64,000 nucleotides of DNA from Xiphias gladius (GCF_016859285.1 NC_053415.1:3731001-3795000), one strand, 5' to 3'; counted from the stretch's first letter, positions 1-13,850 are shown. Translations and numbers: made by a program. Notes: a model not told the origin generated them from the letters alone.

Positions 1-1194
1 GGACCTGCACACCTGCTACCCATTACCCAGGTAGGCTGTGCCCAACATCAATCCCTTGTTCACTCATCCACTTGTTTTTTTCACCAAAGAGATTTCAGAC
101 ATTAATGAATCATCATCCTCTTGTGTTATTACTGACACATGTACAGCGTGTTTCACAACTCTAATTTTCAACCACTTCTATTGTGGGACTGTGTCCATGG
201 CTTGTACACTACCTTTTTTCATTACATTGTAGACACTATACATTATAGAGAAAAAAAAATATGCTCGGAATTTGGACACCAAAATAAAATGTAGACAGTA
301 AGTAATCTATAGTAAATGGTGGCTGACCATTTGCAGACACAGCCTGTATATTTGGCCCTAGGACTTTCTCAAAGCAGACATTTTGACTTGTCATTAGTCA
401 GGTTTCCATCCAAATTTATCACACTTTTTGATTGAATTTCCAAAAAGCTGGCAAAGAAAATGAGAATTAATGTTTCCATCCACATTATGAAAATACTAAG
501 GGTAGAGCATATCGATATAACCGCCAGACAATCCTCAAACAATGGCAATGTGACATTTCTTTTTGTTTCATGTATTAATTTGAAGAATGTTACAGTTTCC
601 TCATCAGCCTGTGAGCCTTTTTGCCTTTTCTGTCTTTTCCAGGCTTTTGCCATCTAGTTTATGGCCCTTTGGGGGATATCTGTATTGAGTGCCTACAAAA
701 TGCTGACTTCTGCCAGCCTCTTTGACACAATAAAAAACTCTGCTTTTAACCTACCCGCCTTGTCCGTGAGTCAAGCTTTTAAGTCCAAACCTTGGTACAC
801 TGAGCCATTACAGCAGTAGTGGTGTTCTCTCTCAGGCTTGCGATGATTTTTTCGTTTCCTATTTTGGACTCACCTTGGTTTTGTTAAACTTAATTCTTTT
901 TATTAGTTTTGAACAGTAGTATCCAAGCAGGTTCAAAAGTACAAAAGTAATGGAACCTTTACAATATTTTTCACAAAAAATGGGAAGCAAAGATCAGCAC
1001 CTATAGAAGACAAGTTTCAAAGAACAAAATCCAAACTTGTAGGTGTTTTGACTTGAACTTATCTCAGCCTCATCCTCCAGTCCGTACAAGTTCAGGGAAT
1101 GCTTAGCGTGTCTTTGCCATGTAACTACCAGACATCTTCAGTTAGGATATGCAGTTTTATGCATAAATATGTGCAATCCTTCATAGATACATAC
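1..1194. other. No gene seen
   Basis: This is AT-rich non-coding DNA. GTTTCCATCCA-type words recur at about 402 and 471, hinting at an old small repeat. No supported frame. Confidence 0.5.
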
Positions 1195-1580
1195 TGTAGT
1201 TAGTCTTTATTGTCCCAGAGGTATATTTACAGCCAGTACATATTCCAAACAGAAACACACACATATACACAATACATGAAATATGCACTTGGTCACACCT
1301 ACTCATTATCATTCATGCCCCCCCAATACTTATATGTATGCGTATGCCCTCATACAGATGAGTATGGGTTTCTACAACAGTGTCAATGAGGCAGTTTGTT
1401 CAGGGCAGCTATAGCAGAAGGGACAAGACTCCTGCCAAAGCCAGCTCTTCTCCATTTTAAAGTCCTGTCTCTATGACCAGATGGCAGTAATGTGAAGTGG
1501 GAATTGAGGGGATGATCAGTGCCATTTGCTATTATGAGTGCTAGCCCTGTGATGGTTAGCTTGCTATACTGCACAATAAT
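1195..1580 (-). mobile_element. 3' end fragment of a non-LTR retrotransposon
   Basis: The minus frame at 1574-1383 reads DHPLNSHFTLLPSGHRDRTL and ends RSLVPSAIAALNKLPH, a pattern found at the C-terminus of Rex/CR1-like ORF2 proteins (HPL...F.LLPSGRR...SF.P.AI.LLN). On the minus strand a 3' UTR follows and ends near GGGACAATAAAGAC at about 1205. Only the tail is present. Confidence 0.65.
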
Positions 1581-1599
1581 ATTTTCTCATATAGATTTT

Positions 1600-4580
1600 T
1601 TTTTGTCAGAGTAGTATTTACAAATTTTATTTTCAAGATTCAAGTTATATCACCGTTGACTCACTATAAACATTAACATCAATGAAGAATTTTCAAGGGC
1701 CTTTTTGTTTTGGTTTATGGTTTGGGTGACCTTGAGCCTTTTGGGACTCTGACTTTACTTGATTTCTGAACTGCATCCACTTGGACTTGTGTCACAGTTG
1801 ACGTAAGTGGTCCTCACCACAGCTGTAAATGTAGCGCTTTAACACAAAATGAGATTTAGATCTGCTTTTTTGCACACTCTGTTTTTTCACTGTTTCATGC
1901 AGGAGTCACATGAGATGCTTTACTACATGGTTGAGCAGGCAGATTTCCAGCAATCATGTTTATCCGGTATCCACTTACAGTCTGCACATTCAGTGGCATT
2001 TTTATTGAATGTTCAATGTTCTTCCCTTTATGGAAAAAGAAATGTGAATGTGCCTTTCCCACCACACCATTACACCATATCTGCTAAAAGAGATCAGCTA
2101 ATATGGTGGATGTGCTTACAGAGAAGCTCTCTGTCCTTACAATAAGGTGATTGTGTGCATTCAGTCTTGCCACACTGCCCTTACCCACATGGGTGCCAAG
2201 TGTTCTAATCTCTCTGACTCTTTTATAATCTCTGATAATGTGTCTGAAGTTACGTAACATTGATTTTTTTTCCTTCAAAACCTGTTCTTATTTTAGTCAC
2301 TTGTAGCCACTCTATTTTTGCTTCTTTGTTTGAGGTATATTAATATCACCCATTTCCTCCACTCAATCTGGATTTTTTTCTCTGTAAATTGTACTTGATC
2401 TTTTTTAGACACCAAACAAAGTCTAAATTTGTATTCAGAAAGCAACGCATTAATGCAGGTTCATTAAATTGTTGCCAGGATGATTTGTGTGATGTTCCTC
2501 CTGTCAGTGAGAGCACAGCACAACTCTGACTTTGTCCACTCAGAAATTCCTTTTAATCTGTCTCATCTATTCCTCCATCCTGTTCAGCTTTCATTCATAT
2601 GCAACATGTGTGTTCTATTACGGTATGATGACTGATTCATCTTTGATCTACATGACAGACTTATTCCCTGCTGATGCAGCCAAGAGTTTTGCAGTGCATT
2701 TGTAGGAGGAAGTGCATGGGGCCTTGGTCAGAGAGCAGTGGTGTGTCAGTCCAAAGCTGACCTCCTGATGTCACAATCTGTCCATCAGTCTGCCGGTCAG
2801 AGTGATGTGTTGTCTCTACTTTCTTCAATCAGCGACAGGAAATAGAACAACGAGCTGTATCTCTCCTTCAAATCTCCTTCGACCATCACTCATCTTTCTT
2901 TCAATTCCCGGAGAGAGTGCTTATTTGTATGTTCTGCAACTCTCAGAGCCTTGTTGTTTTTTTAATTCTCAGCATTTCAATCCCTAGCTGAGGAAATGCT
3001 ATTTACACACAGGTTTGATTTGTTACACTTGAGCCGGTCCGTTTGACAGCCACTCACAATCATTAAATAAATCTCAACGCCCCAAGATGCCAGGCAGCAT
3101 TGTTTGTGTCCAGTGCTTTTGTTAGCAATGACCACACCAACCTATGTGATTTCCTTTTACCTCCCGTACAGAGAACGGATATTATTTTGAGATGGATGCA
3201 ACTGTTCCCCCAAAAAGATGAGATAAAATGTTCATCTTCTTTCTTTGATGGATTCCCAGAATTGTGAGCACTGCTGGAGCGTGGCAGGTGGAAGTTAATC
3301 ATTAGCGTTTTCTTTATTTCTGTAATAGGAAATCGTTATTTCCCTGAATTGAAAGGTATTGCCACAGTTAATGTCCTTGTTTAAAAAGGGGGAAAAAACT
3401 TCCAGACAATGTGTATAGCCAATCAGCTTATATTCAGCTTCCATTTTCATGTCAAATAGGTCTGTACAGTAACAGTAACCACAATAATGACATTTCTCAC
3501 AGCTGAAAAACAGTAATGTAAAGAGGTCCCTTATCCTAAGGCAGTGAAACATTGGCCTATATTGTGATTATGAGAAAATATGATGTCTCAAAAAATATGA
3601 ACTCTCAAGATAGCGAGATAATTGAATTTATATACAACTCATTTCTATCACCTAATATGTTTTGTAAGATGATGTAATTGCTTCTTGGAGTCTGTGGAAA
3701 TGTTTTGTCTGTCAAGGTAAGCTCTAGGAATCTACTATGTAAGGGCCCCAGGGACCAACTGCAACATGGAAGCTTGGAGAAAATGGTTTCTTCTCATCAA
3801 ATGTTATTATGGCATAATAACAGGTGACCATCAATACATGGATATAAGCATGCATTGGCAATGAGTGTGTCTGAGTTTAGCTGCAGCATGAACCATAGGA
3901 CATGAGCTCAGCAGTTGACTTGATTGATATACAGAATACCCCCCAAAACTGAGTTTCATCCAGGAAGAATTGTATGCAAAAATATCCTTAAAACCTTTAA
4001 TATAGACCTTAATATATCCCAGAGACTGTATCTATTTATTTATTTTTGCCTAAGATGCTTAGTATACATGGAAAAATGTTCATATGCGCCAGGTTTCTAT
4101 TTCACTAGCTAAATGCTGCAAATACTGGAAGTCTGAAGTCCTGATTTAAAACTATCGATAGGCTTAATTAAAGCTGTATGAATGAGAGCTGAACTGATGT
4201 GACATGATTAGCAAACGTTAGATCCTTTAACTCTGTTGGGGTTGTTGGAACCGCGACAACAAACAATCTAATGGGATAGAACAACAGTGCTACTAAGTGA
4301 CACGAATGATCTTTGGCAAAATACACACACCAGCTTACAGAGAGTGCATTAAGTTTCCCACAGAATGAACAGTAATTAGCCGTGCCGGTTTGTCACTGTT
4401 TACAGGTGACGCTGGTGGTGAGCATGGCCGAAAATGAGAACCTACATGCATGAATGCGTGAACCGAAGATTTTACAAAAGATTTTTTAGGGACAGAGCCG
4501 ACCTAAAACCGAATATTTAGACAACTCAGGGATCAGAACTCACTGTCACATGCACCAGGGTGCCCAAACAACACATTGCA
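1600..4580. other. No gene seen
   Basis: Only short chance frames are present. I see no domain, splice-supported exon, RNA gene or clear mobile element here. Confidence 0.55.
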
Positions 4581-4590
4581 GCATTGGGAG

Positions 4591-5190
4591 TCTGTGTACG
4601 TGTCATCATGGCAAAATGTTGTCCAGGAGACACCTACTGTAGCGGGAACTACCACAGAGGTTGTATTCTTTACTTTGGTGGCTATTTGTCTGTCTGTCTC
4701 TGTTAATGTAGTAATAATGTAGTAATGACAACTGAGTACTCATGTAACAGGAGACCACCTTGTGATGGGATCACAGCAGCTGCGACACCTGTCAACATGT
4801 TGATGTTCTGACCCATGAGTACTGAGTAGTCATTACTACATTATTACATCAGTACTCAGGATTCATGGGTCAGACCACACCCATCTTCAAACTTCGCTTT
4901 CATTTTGTTTGTCCAAGGTTTCGTGATTGTATCATGCACTATCGCGTTGTGAAAATCTGTCTACAGACAGACAGACAGACATATAAACAGCTGCCTTTTT
5001 AGTGGTTCCCACCATAGAAGGTGTCTCCAGGACCACATTTGCCATGACACGCACACAGATTATTTTTATTACCAGCTGCTGCTGTTGCAGTTGTAATAAT
5101 GAAGTCATGACTGCTGAGTACTCATGGGTTGGAACGTCAACGTGTTGACTGGCGTTGCGGCTGGCGGGAACCCATCACAAGATGGTCTCT
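4591..5190. repeat. Complex foldback repeat
   Basis: Three inverted relations are visible. B (4711-4744) and B' (4814-4847) pair at about 32 of 34 bases. Arm A (4591-4700) is inverted at 4965-5059: both read TCTGTGT.CGTGTCAT.ATGGC and CCAGGAGACACCT or their complement. Segment C (4751-4852) is inverted at 5096-5190 (AGACCA.CTTGTGATGGG). No coding frame is present. It looks like a non-autonomous foldback element or a rearranged array. Confidence 0.7.
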
Positions 5191-5199
5191 AGTTTTGCG

Positions 5200-8100
5200 C
5201 CTGCATATGCAAGCGCAATACTCGCACTGTGGAATGTAGCCGATTGCCAGAACAAGCAGATTGAGCAGAGCTTAACCATCAACACTACTCTTGCATAGTG
5301 TATAAAAGCAAGTGTATGTAAGCACAGGTACCAATAACTGAGCTTGGACACTGGAGCAGTGATTCCCGGGATATCAAGTGAACACTTTGAAACCCAATAC
5401 TAAACCACCAAAGAACAGATGGGAAAGCTCCAGCCTCAGCCCCAAGGCGCGCTCCTGAACATTTTACTGATAGGTTCAGTATCCATTTTTTGCAACTTGC
5501 CAAATGTATTATTTGTCATAGTGTTTCCTAATTGTGGAGATAAAAAACATAATCGAGGCAGCATGAAGTTCCTTTCTAAAATCCTTTTTCCTGTTGCAAA
5601 TTAGTAGTATATAAACAGGTTGGTTATCAGATATAGGGCATTAAAAAGAAATCAGCAACCTCTGTAGGGTTGCTGATTTTTTCACAAACAAGGCCATTCC
5701 TCATTCCTCGCTGCACAGAACCAGTATTTGAAACGGTATTGTACATCCATGTGTGAGCCTTTACTTTGATTTAAAAAAGGTCAGGTGGGATGTTTAGCTC
5801 TTTATTCACACTGAATTAGGCAGATGACCTTCTTGCCTCTATTCTGATTAAGACTACTCTTAAAGTAGAAGCTTAGCTAGCCAGAACCTAGCCCATGCAG
5901 CACCATGCTGTAATTCTCTTTTTATACCTTTCTCACATTACAATTCTCTTTCAACATGCAACTCCTCAAGTCTGTTTTCAATCTCGCTCTCTGGGGGGGC
6001 TTTCCCTCACCTTTTTATATGTTGCCCATTAATTATAAATGAGACACAGGGTCTGTAGAGAGTCAGAGGAGCAGTGATGGTATAGGGCCAAGGGTAGGGG
6101 GTACACTGGGGATTGTGCACCCTCTTGAAGAGGAAATAGAGAGGAGGTCCTGCAGTGCTGCATATGCAAGTGTTCCTTTCCTTGCAAACTGGAGCTATGT
6201 GATAAGACCATAAAAATTCCTGTGGAAGTTCCTCAGTAGTGCTATTATGCTGTGTTATGGAGCTTGAAGTAAAATGCCAATGCTGTATTTTAACTGCATT
6301 GTACATTAAAAGCAGTCACTCATTTTATGTGGATGTACATAATGTGAATGTGTGTGAGTAGGTACAGATTCAACCTTGAACCCACATTCAAAGCAAGGAA
6401 CAGGATCACATTTCAACTTTTCTGTATTTTCTTGGCTGCATTTGGGACTGGCTCTATGACACACTTCACTGTACAGTATGGGTGCATGGCTGATGGAAAA
6501 TGATTAATGCATTGGTCTATTTAAGACTTTTTGTAATTACAGAGAGAATAGAAGGAGAGAAACTAATTCCACAAAGGGAATAACCCTAAGCCTGCAACAC
6601 ATGTTCAAAAGAGAAATTTTATAATATTTTAATGATGTTTGACCCAGTAAATGAGAAAGTACAGTGGTAAAAATACAGCTATGGAAACAGGATAACCATT
6701 GTGATTATATGAAAATAAAAGAATACCACACTGGGAGTTAATGGTAATACATTTAATTTAGTCATTTTCAGTTCATATTGATAATACTTATTAAACCACA
6801 AAGTCTCCTCTTAAGATCCCATTCTTATTGAAATGTCCAAGAGTATGAAATGACTTTCAGAACTGTCAGGTTGTAATATCATACTTTATTTAAGGATTCA
6901 AAACTGTAATATGTCAATAAAACCTGCCTTTTATAGAAGATTAAACCCATTTAGCCTTTTAGCAATTTATATGAATCAGCTCCTAAAACTGACCGGTGTG
7001 AGCCATCCACAAATCTCCAATATAATCCAAAGGGATTGAAAATAGCTTTTTGAAGGCCCCGCTGCCCTATAATAATGTTTTCTTTTTGATCTGATATTCT
7101 GTAAGATAAATTACTAACTGCCTAGCTTAATAATAGATGATACCGCAGCCAACATACAACATAACATAACAAAACAAGAAGCTACGACAAAAGAGAAAAA
7201 TTACATCACGTCATTTTTATTCTTCTCTCGTTCATACACAGATTGTGTATTCTTTTTATGATATGATGATTGATTTCTCTTTTATAATCTTTATGTGTAT
7301 AAGCATTATAACCATCTGTAACCAAGAATGCTCTGCAGGCTTTTTTATCATCATTGTTGAATGAAAAGAAAACATTCATAGGCAGTCGCACATTGTAATT
7401 TAAGGGATTTTTTAAAACTTTGTCCAAATTTAATGACTGTAATTTAGGTGTTTTTTTGTGTGTGTGTTTTTTTTTTATAATTTCATCTCTGTTTTCATCA
7501 TCACTTCACTTTCATGTTTATGCAGATATACTAAAATCAAACCAGAAATGATTTGTAATGACTGCTTCCAGTGCAGACACAATTTTAAAAAGGCTAACGT
7601 GTTGGTGATGGCGGTCACTGACTGCTCCCATGACCAGTGTCGATTCTAAAACCACATTTCATTATTAACCACAGTTAGAGAACAATGGCAGATGAAAAAT
7701 AGAATCATGTTCCCACTTAATTAAACACTGCAGCCGTGAGCAGCATTTATATTATCATATTCGGTGTTAAATAGGTAAATGAAAAGACAAGCAACTACAA
7801 ATGCCCATGTCAGCACAATGCCGAAAGACTTCAAAATAATCAATAGTCCATGTAGTTTAACACACTAAGTTTGAACAAAATCAAAGCTAATGCAAGTAGA
7901 GTCTTAATTTATGTTTTCCAATACCATTACATTACATCGTTGCATATAGCTGGGTGAAAAGCATATGTATCACCTGGCCAACAGTTCAATTTTCCCTCAG
8001 TACAAAACCCGTCCTCTACTAATTGATTAACACCCTGTCTGCAAATGGATCGTGTATAAAGATGTCTGCTGCCTGGTTTGACACACGTCATGATCTACAA

Positions 8101-8340
8101 TACAATATTCTGAGCAGGAGCAGTTTACTGTGCAGCTCATGAACAAAATATAATCCATTTTCCAATTAGAGTTGACTGACACATAGATGATGTGACATTT
8201 GGCTCTGTTTTGAAAACGGAGACAAAAATAATTTTAGACCTGGTCAAGGAACTACCTTGGGACTAAAGCTGGTGCAGTCAAACTGGTGCACAGGGCATAT
8301 GTTTATCCAGCCTGTCTGGATTCACTTTCATGGCACGGAA
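5200..8340. other. No gene seen apart from the 5.65-kb hairpin
   Basis: This is AT-rich intergenic DNA with short T-rich runs. The frames at about 6007-6306 on the minus strand have no recognisable features. Confidence 0.55.
5649..5679 (+). repeat. 12-bp hairpin followed by a T run
   Basis: AAATCAGCAACC (5649-5660) pairs exactly with 5668-5679, followed by TTT. It has the look of a bacterial terminator but lies in vertebrate non-coding DNA, so no such role is claimed. Confidence 0.7.
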
Positions 8341-8344
8341 AACA

Positions 8345-9600
8345 TAATATTTATTTATTTAATTTTTTCTCGACGTCCTCAGCAGTGAAGAGGTAGGCAT
8401 GGAGTTTGTCTTTCTGTCGACTTTGATCTACTGCTCAACTGGTATTCATCTGGGCATGAGCTTTCTTCCGCTTATTTTTTTGGTATCAAAGAGCAATCTT
8501 TGCATGAACTTCTTCATCCTTTTTTCCAGTTTCTCTCCACTCTCAGATTTCCTTCACGCAGCCTGCTCCTCTTCTCAATGTCCTTGATATGCATTAGTGT
8601 CTCCAAGCTTTCTTCACGGATGCTGGATTAGTAACGACATATGGTACTCAACACTGGACAGCTTCTCCAAGGTTCCGGTCGACCAGCTATCACGCAGCAG
8701 CGATACAATTCCATCACCTTCACGCTCATAGCATCCAACATAATATCCTGGTCCTCTGTTTTCAATGAGTCCTGGAGCTAAACTTTCTTTTTGAGTTAGA
8801 CAGCTCTCTTCTTTTCTTTATCAATTCTGTTCCTTTTGTCATGGACCTGCAACATTAGCTTCTCTTCATCCTCTTTCATTTTCTTCACAGTGATCTTGAT
8901 GGTCTTCCGGAGCACCTCCAGTATCTAGTCCACACTTGTGGACGTCTGAATCAACAAATTTTGCTCGAGCAGCTCCTTCACCAGATCCAGTGGCTGCTGG
9001 GAATCAGAGAAGTAACGTATAGCTCCATCTTCTCCTCATATTCTGAGCTGTCGCTATCCAGGTTAGAATTTCTGATCAGTGTGTCGTTGTTGGCTGAGGA
9101 CAGTGTGGGGTCTTTGGTCAAAGGCAGCACTCTACTTGGACTGGACTCCAAACCTCTCTCCAAACCCTGCCTAACTGCTGACACTTGAGGATCCCTGTTC
9201 TGCTCATCCTGAGCATCACTGTCAGACAAGACGTTAGCTTTCAAAGCCTCTGCTTCCTGTGCCTCCTGCCTCTCTGGAGGCAACGGCTTGAACAGAATGT
9301 TCTTATTTCTCGCATGATTATTCAGGATTTCCTTAATCTTGGCGAGTTCACTTTTTATGGTCCTTATTTCGTCAGTTAACTTCTCAATCACATTATTCTT
9401 CTCCTGTTTGGACTTCCTCTGTTCTTCGAAAAGTCTTTTATCACCCATGGATGTCTTCTCACTCCTCTTGAGACGCTCTTCAACGTAATTCACTCTCTCA
9501 GTCATTTGGTCAAGCTGTTTCAGATGACACTCCCTTATTGTTCATTCTGTTGTTGTGATGCTATTGGGCCAAAGTAGACACGCTGCAGAGATAAATCCTA
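8345..9600 (-). pseudogene. Probable processed pseudogene of a CFAP100/CCDC38-type (DUF4200) ciliary coiled-coil protein
   Basis: The longest open piece is 9505-8978 (175 codons). It contains a basic coiled coil (VIEKLTDEIRTIKSELAKIK), the pattern FKPLPPERQEAQEAEALKA and an acidic Ser/Asp-rich linker. Further down in other frames are PLDLVKELLEQNLLIQ, TEDQDIMLDAMSVKVMELYR and an IEKRSRLRE-type segment, the order I recall for axonemal CFAP100/CCDC38 proteins. Several stops and frameshifts break the frame. Fragments that would be separate exons run together without introns, and the sense strand ends with an AATAAA and A-rich stretch near 8345-8370. Both points fit a retrotransposed mRNA. The family call rests on remembered motifs. 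Confidence 0.55.
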
Positions 9601-9619
9601 GAGAATTTATATAGACATT

Positions 9620-11370
9620 CATGGAAAGTAGAACTTGGGACTGTGCAGTGTGACATGATGGTTGAACTGGTTGAGTTCTTTACACCAGCCACCATTGCAT
9701 GACTGATTGCAACTGGTTCAAGAATTAATATAAAGCATCTTCACTTCTGTTTTCTTTGTCAACACATTTGAAATGAATCAGGCTGGGCTTTCAGAGTTTG
9801 TCAGAGAATATCTGCACCTTTCTTACAGATCAAATGATTTCTAAAGCTCCAAATTCCCAACTTTTTTTAATCTTCCCTGCAGCCACTGTTGTTGTTGTTG
9901 TTCTGAGTTCTTGTAGCTATTTCTGTCGTCCTCATTTAATGTTTCTTCAACTTCTACATCCCAGAGGCACGGCATGTAAATAAATTAGCAATATGCACCT
10001 GCAGTGAGGCTACATAAATTTATGCAGTGATAATATTCAATCATGTTTCTATTTTGGGCAAGTTCATCTTCAATGTTAGTCAGCCTCTTACTTTGAAGAC
10101 AAACTCAACACTGCAAAAATAGGATGTATTTACAAGATGTGACACACCTCAAGTTGAAATTAGCTACTTTAAGATCCCAGATATAAAAATGAATAGATTA
10201 GATAATGGTATATTAGTTTCTGTATGTCAATTTGAATACTTTAAAGGAGACAGTTCAACTCAGAGTCCAGATCACCTGATTTTGACAAATTCTCACTCCA
10301 GACTTAAACCATTTTTCTCTGTTTTGGAAAGGCAAAGCACATACAAAAGCCCCACAAAAGACAGACCCTTGTCAGGGCAGTTCAGCATGTTTATCTGAAA
10401 TAATCGAAGGCAAAGGAGTTTGTTTGGGGAAGTCTTTTCTATAAATATCCAACTAAGCACCTTTAAGATCTGTAACTGTCACTACTGACCAGGAACCCTG
10501 CAACAACACAATATGGAGAGCCAGATGCCAACTCAGAATCTCCATTAGTGACCTTGGAACACAAGTTCTCAGTTTATAGCCCTGATCATTAAATACCACA
10601 TCTACCATATCCCAGTCCTGGATGAGCCTCTAACTGAATCGAGATATTTCAGTCACTCAGCGGCTCGCAAAACGTATTGGGTGGAGAATGCTGAAAATAT
10701 GAAATGCTTCTATTTTACTTATTAAGTGGGAAAAAAGCTACAAGGCTTAATTTACTCAGACCAAAAACAGCTCTTCCATTAAAGTCTTAATGTTAAAGTG
10801 TTATGGATTTGTCCCTCACAACCAGTTGGAGTGCTATGGTGTTTGGTATGTTCACACAAGATCACCCAACAGTTCTGCAAAATTTCACGGTATTTGCAGT
10901 ATAAACACAACTTTAAATGACTAGGTTAGCAATCCTCTACCGGCACAGAATACTCAGTGTTGCCACTGGTAGCTGTAAAATATACAAATCAGACTCATTG
11001 CTTATTACTGCCTGCTGTGGAGCAGCACTGAAAAGGGTAAATGAGAGAGGAGTCCTGCATTTTTTATCACTTTACACATGCCTGACATTGTTATTTCCAC
11101 CTTATTGTGAAAGATTGCCTACTGTCAATGGAGACTCTATTTTCAACATTCTTCCCATAGCAAATATATAAATGTCCAGGTTTGAGAAGATGGCAATCCA
11201 AGGGATCTTATATTCGTTTCAAACATAAGACTCTTATTTTGCAAAGCAATGGTTTAGGGAAACAATCATTTTAATTAAAATTACTATTTAGTTAAGCTGT
11301 ACATCAGTGGTCTCCCCCTGTTAAAGCCCATGTTTTGTTGACTCATCCAATCACCCTGTCCTCATCATTA
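9620..11370. other. No gene seen
   Basis: This is non-coding DNA between the coiled-coil pseudogene and the first SINE. Nothing recognisable. Confidence 0.55.
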
Positions 11371-11371
11371 A

Positions 11372-11630
11372 TGGACATTGTGGCTCAGGAGATAGAGCGG
11401 GTCGTCCACTAACCGTAAGGTCGGTGGTTCGATGCCTAGCTCCTCCAGTCTGCATGTCGAAGTGTCCTTGGGCAAGATACTGAACCCCAAAATGGCGCCA
11501 ATGTGTCATAGGTGTGTGAGTGTGTAGAAAGTGCCATATGGGATGGAAAAAAAAGAGCGCTGTATGAATGTGTATGTGAATGGGTGAATGTGGCAATGGT
11601 GAAAAGCCCTTTTAGTGGTCGATAAGACTC
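11372..11630 (+). mobile_element. tRNA-derived SINE
   Basis: The head has a pol III A box (TGGCTCAGGAGA, 11381-11392) and B box (GGTTCGATGCC, 11426-11436). A typical teleost SINE body follows (GTGTCCTTGGGCAAGATACT) with a 3' part containing AAAGAGCGCTGTATGAATG. It is a diverged copy, for example with AT inserted between the two CCAAAATGGCGCC-like words of the body. Confidence 0.85.
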
Positions 11631-11639
11631 CGTTTAGTA

Positions 11640-13240
11640 CTCTACTCCGATAGGCACATTCCATCTTGACTAATAACTTCACAGCAACAAAAGCAAGGAA
11701 GCCATTCTTTTTCTCGTAGTACTAGCAACCTGGCACAATGCTGCCTCCCACAATAATAAGTGAAAACAAATATAGGCTTCAGATTGACTCACAGACTCGC
11801 AGAATGCAGCAATTGTAGTACTTTCTTCTAGGTAACTTTAGGGGGATCTGAGGCAAACCTTTCATGATTCACCTTTAACCATACTTAACGAACAGGAAGC
11901 ATTAATATAGCTGTAACACTGGTCTAATAAGGGCACCCAGAGTTCAGAGAGGTTGTTTAGTCTTTCCATTAAAATCAAGTAATCCATAAAGCAGCCTGTT
12001 GGAGGCTGGAGGTATTCAAGGACTCAAATAGGGAAGGAAAACAAATACAAAAAGTTATTGTACATCTCAGGTGTATATTTTGAATACAAGGACAGCAGCA
12101 TACCTAGAAACAAATAATCAAAATGTAACATGAAGCCCCTGGAAACAAACCTTTCAATTTTTATATTTTTTCAAGGACTGTGTGCTTTTGGCTGCCAGTA
12201 ATTGTTAGTCTGTATATGCAGTTACTATCAGAGAGAATTAAAAAATTCCATTAGGGGCCTCACATTGCTCTGTTTAGCTCCGGACGGTTCAAGAGGAGCG
12301 TAGATAAGACTTTTCATTATTGATGCACTCTGCTAGATAGTTATCAATAGCCATCTACTGCAAAGCCCTCTTACTTTAATATATAAATAGATGCACACAG
12401 ACTTTGATTTCCATTGACACACGCCAAGGTGCAGCACCCACTGGCAAGCATCCAAAGAGCTTCTGCTGGGATGAAGAAAATGAAACAGCTGGAGCAGAAA
12501 CGGTGGTGACACTGTAATCCACAAAGAGATTTAGAGTTGTGATGCCCTGTAACAGCAACTGAATGTTTTCTGTATGCATATTTGGCAATTTGTCAGGTGG
12601 CCTGTGGGGGAAACAAGTTTTATTATATTTTTGTTACTTTGTCCTGTGAATTTGTTGTCACTTCACATTTCAATGGCTGCAAGCAAACAAGATGAAAAAC
12701 AAAAACACTGCACAAAAATAGCCCTAATGATACACATTGTTCTTTCATTAGCACCACTGTCAGCATATTTAATGAATAGTCAACTGTATGTTATCATTTT
12801 TGTCACTGAATATGAGACAAGACAAACTAAAAAGAAATACCAGGACTTCAACAGTTCCCATTCATACTAGAGAAAAGCTACTATTTGCACTTTCAGCATT
12901 AGACAAATTTGGGTCAGTTGCAAATCCGTTCTAAGCTTAGCATGATCTGGTGGCTTGTTGAGGGCAGTGTTGTCCTAAAATCCAGGCAGTACATCCAGCT
13001 GCCACAACTAGTCCCTTGCTAAATGCTGAAACATGTAGGCATCTTAGTGAAATGAGGAGGTTGCTAGAAACAGTCATACTTCATAGATTTATAATGAGCT
13101 GCCAGATAAGCAGTTCAGGATGCGTGAGCAAGTTTGGGTTAACAAGTTTGCGTTGGGTGTTGCTGAAAACTACTTTGCTTAACTCAGCCATAGTTATTAA
13201 ACTGAGTAGGAAACTGTCCTGTTATTAAATGAACTCTCTA
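11640..13240. other. No gene seen
   Basis: Frames at about 12333-12870 on both strands overlap each other and lack domain signatures. Nothing else is recognised. Confidence 0.55.
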
Positions 13241-13246
13241 ATCTTA

Positions 13247-13850
13247 GGCAAGGCAAGCAAGTTTATTTTTATAGCACATTTCATACTCAAAGCCAATTCA
13301 AATTGATTTGCATTATGCCTTAAAACATTGCAAAAATAAAGAAAAACAGTATAACATTCAGATGCAACTTAAAAGTCTGGAAACAGTTTTAAAGGAAATT
13401 AACAAGTTAAAAGCAGAGAAAGGGGGGCTAGATGGTTCACAATGAGTATTTAAGGTTCAGTCAAAGCAGTGCAAAATGTAAAAGCTTTTAACGTAGATTT
13501 AAAGGTGGTCTACGTGGGAGCAAGTCTAACATCCTCTAAAAGTTTGTTTCAGCTCTGTGCCGCACAGTAACTTAATGCTGCTTCTCTATGTTTAGTTTGC
13601 ACTCTGGAGACAGTTAGCCGCCTTCTGCCTGATGACCTGAGAGGCCCAGAGGGTTCAGATGGTAAAATGCAGTCATAGGTGTATTTTGGCCCTAAGCCAA
13701 TAGAGATTTATAGACAAGCAGCAGTATTTTCCACTCTATTTTATGACACATTGGAAGCACTGAAAGGTGCTGTGATCTGTTCACTTTTCTTGAAAAGAGA
13801 ATCTATGGGACTGTGGTTGCTTGGAGACAGAGCAAGGTACATTTTGGTGT
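13247..13850 (+). repeat. Diverged teleost interspersed repeat (copy a)
   Basis: It starts AAGGCAAGCAAGTTTATTTT and contains GGTGGTCTACGTGGGAGCAA, TGCTTCTCTATGTTTAG and GACCTGAGAGGCCCAGAGGG, a run of words I recognise from an abundant fish repeat. No intact frame is present. Confidence 0.65.

Noticed and set aside
5649..5682. Hairpin plus T run resembling a Rho-independent terminator
   Set aside because: The window is vertebrate nuclear DNA; there is no bacterial gene nearby for it to terminate.
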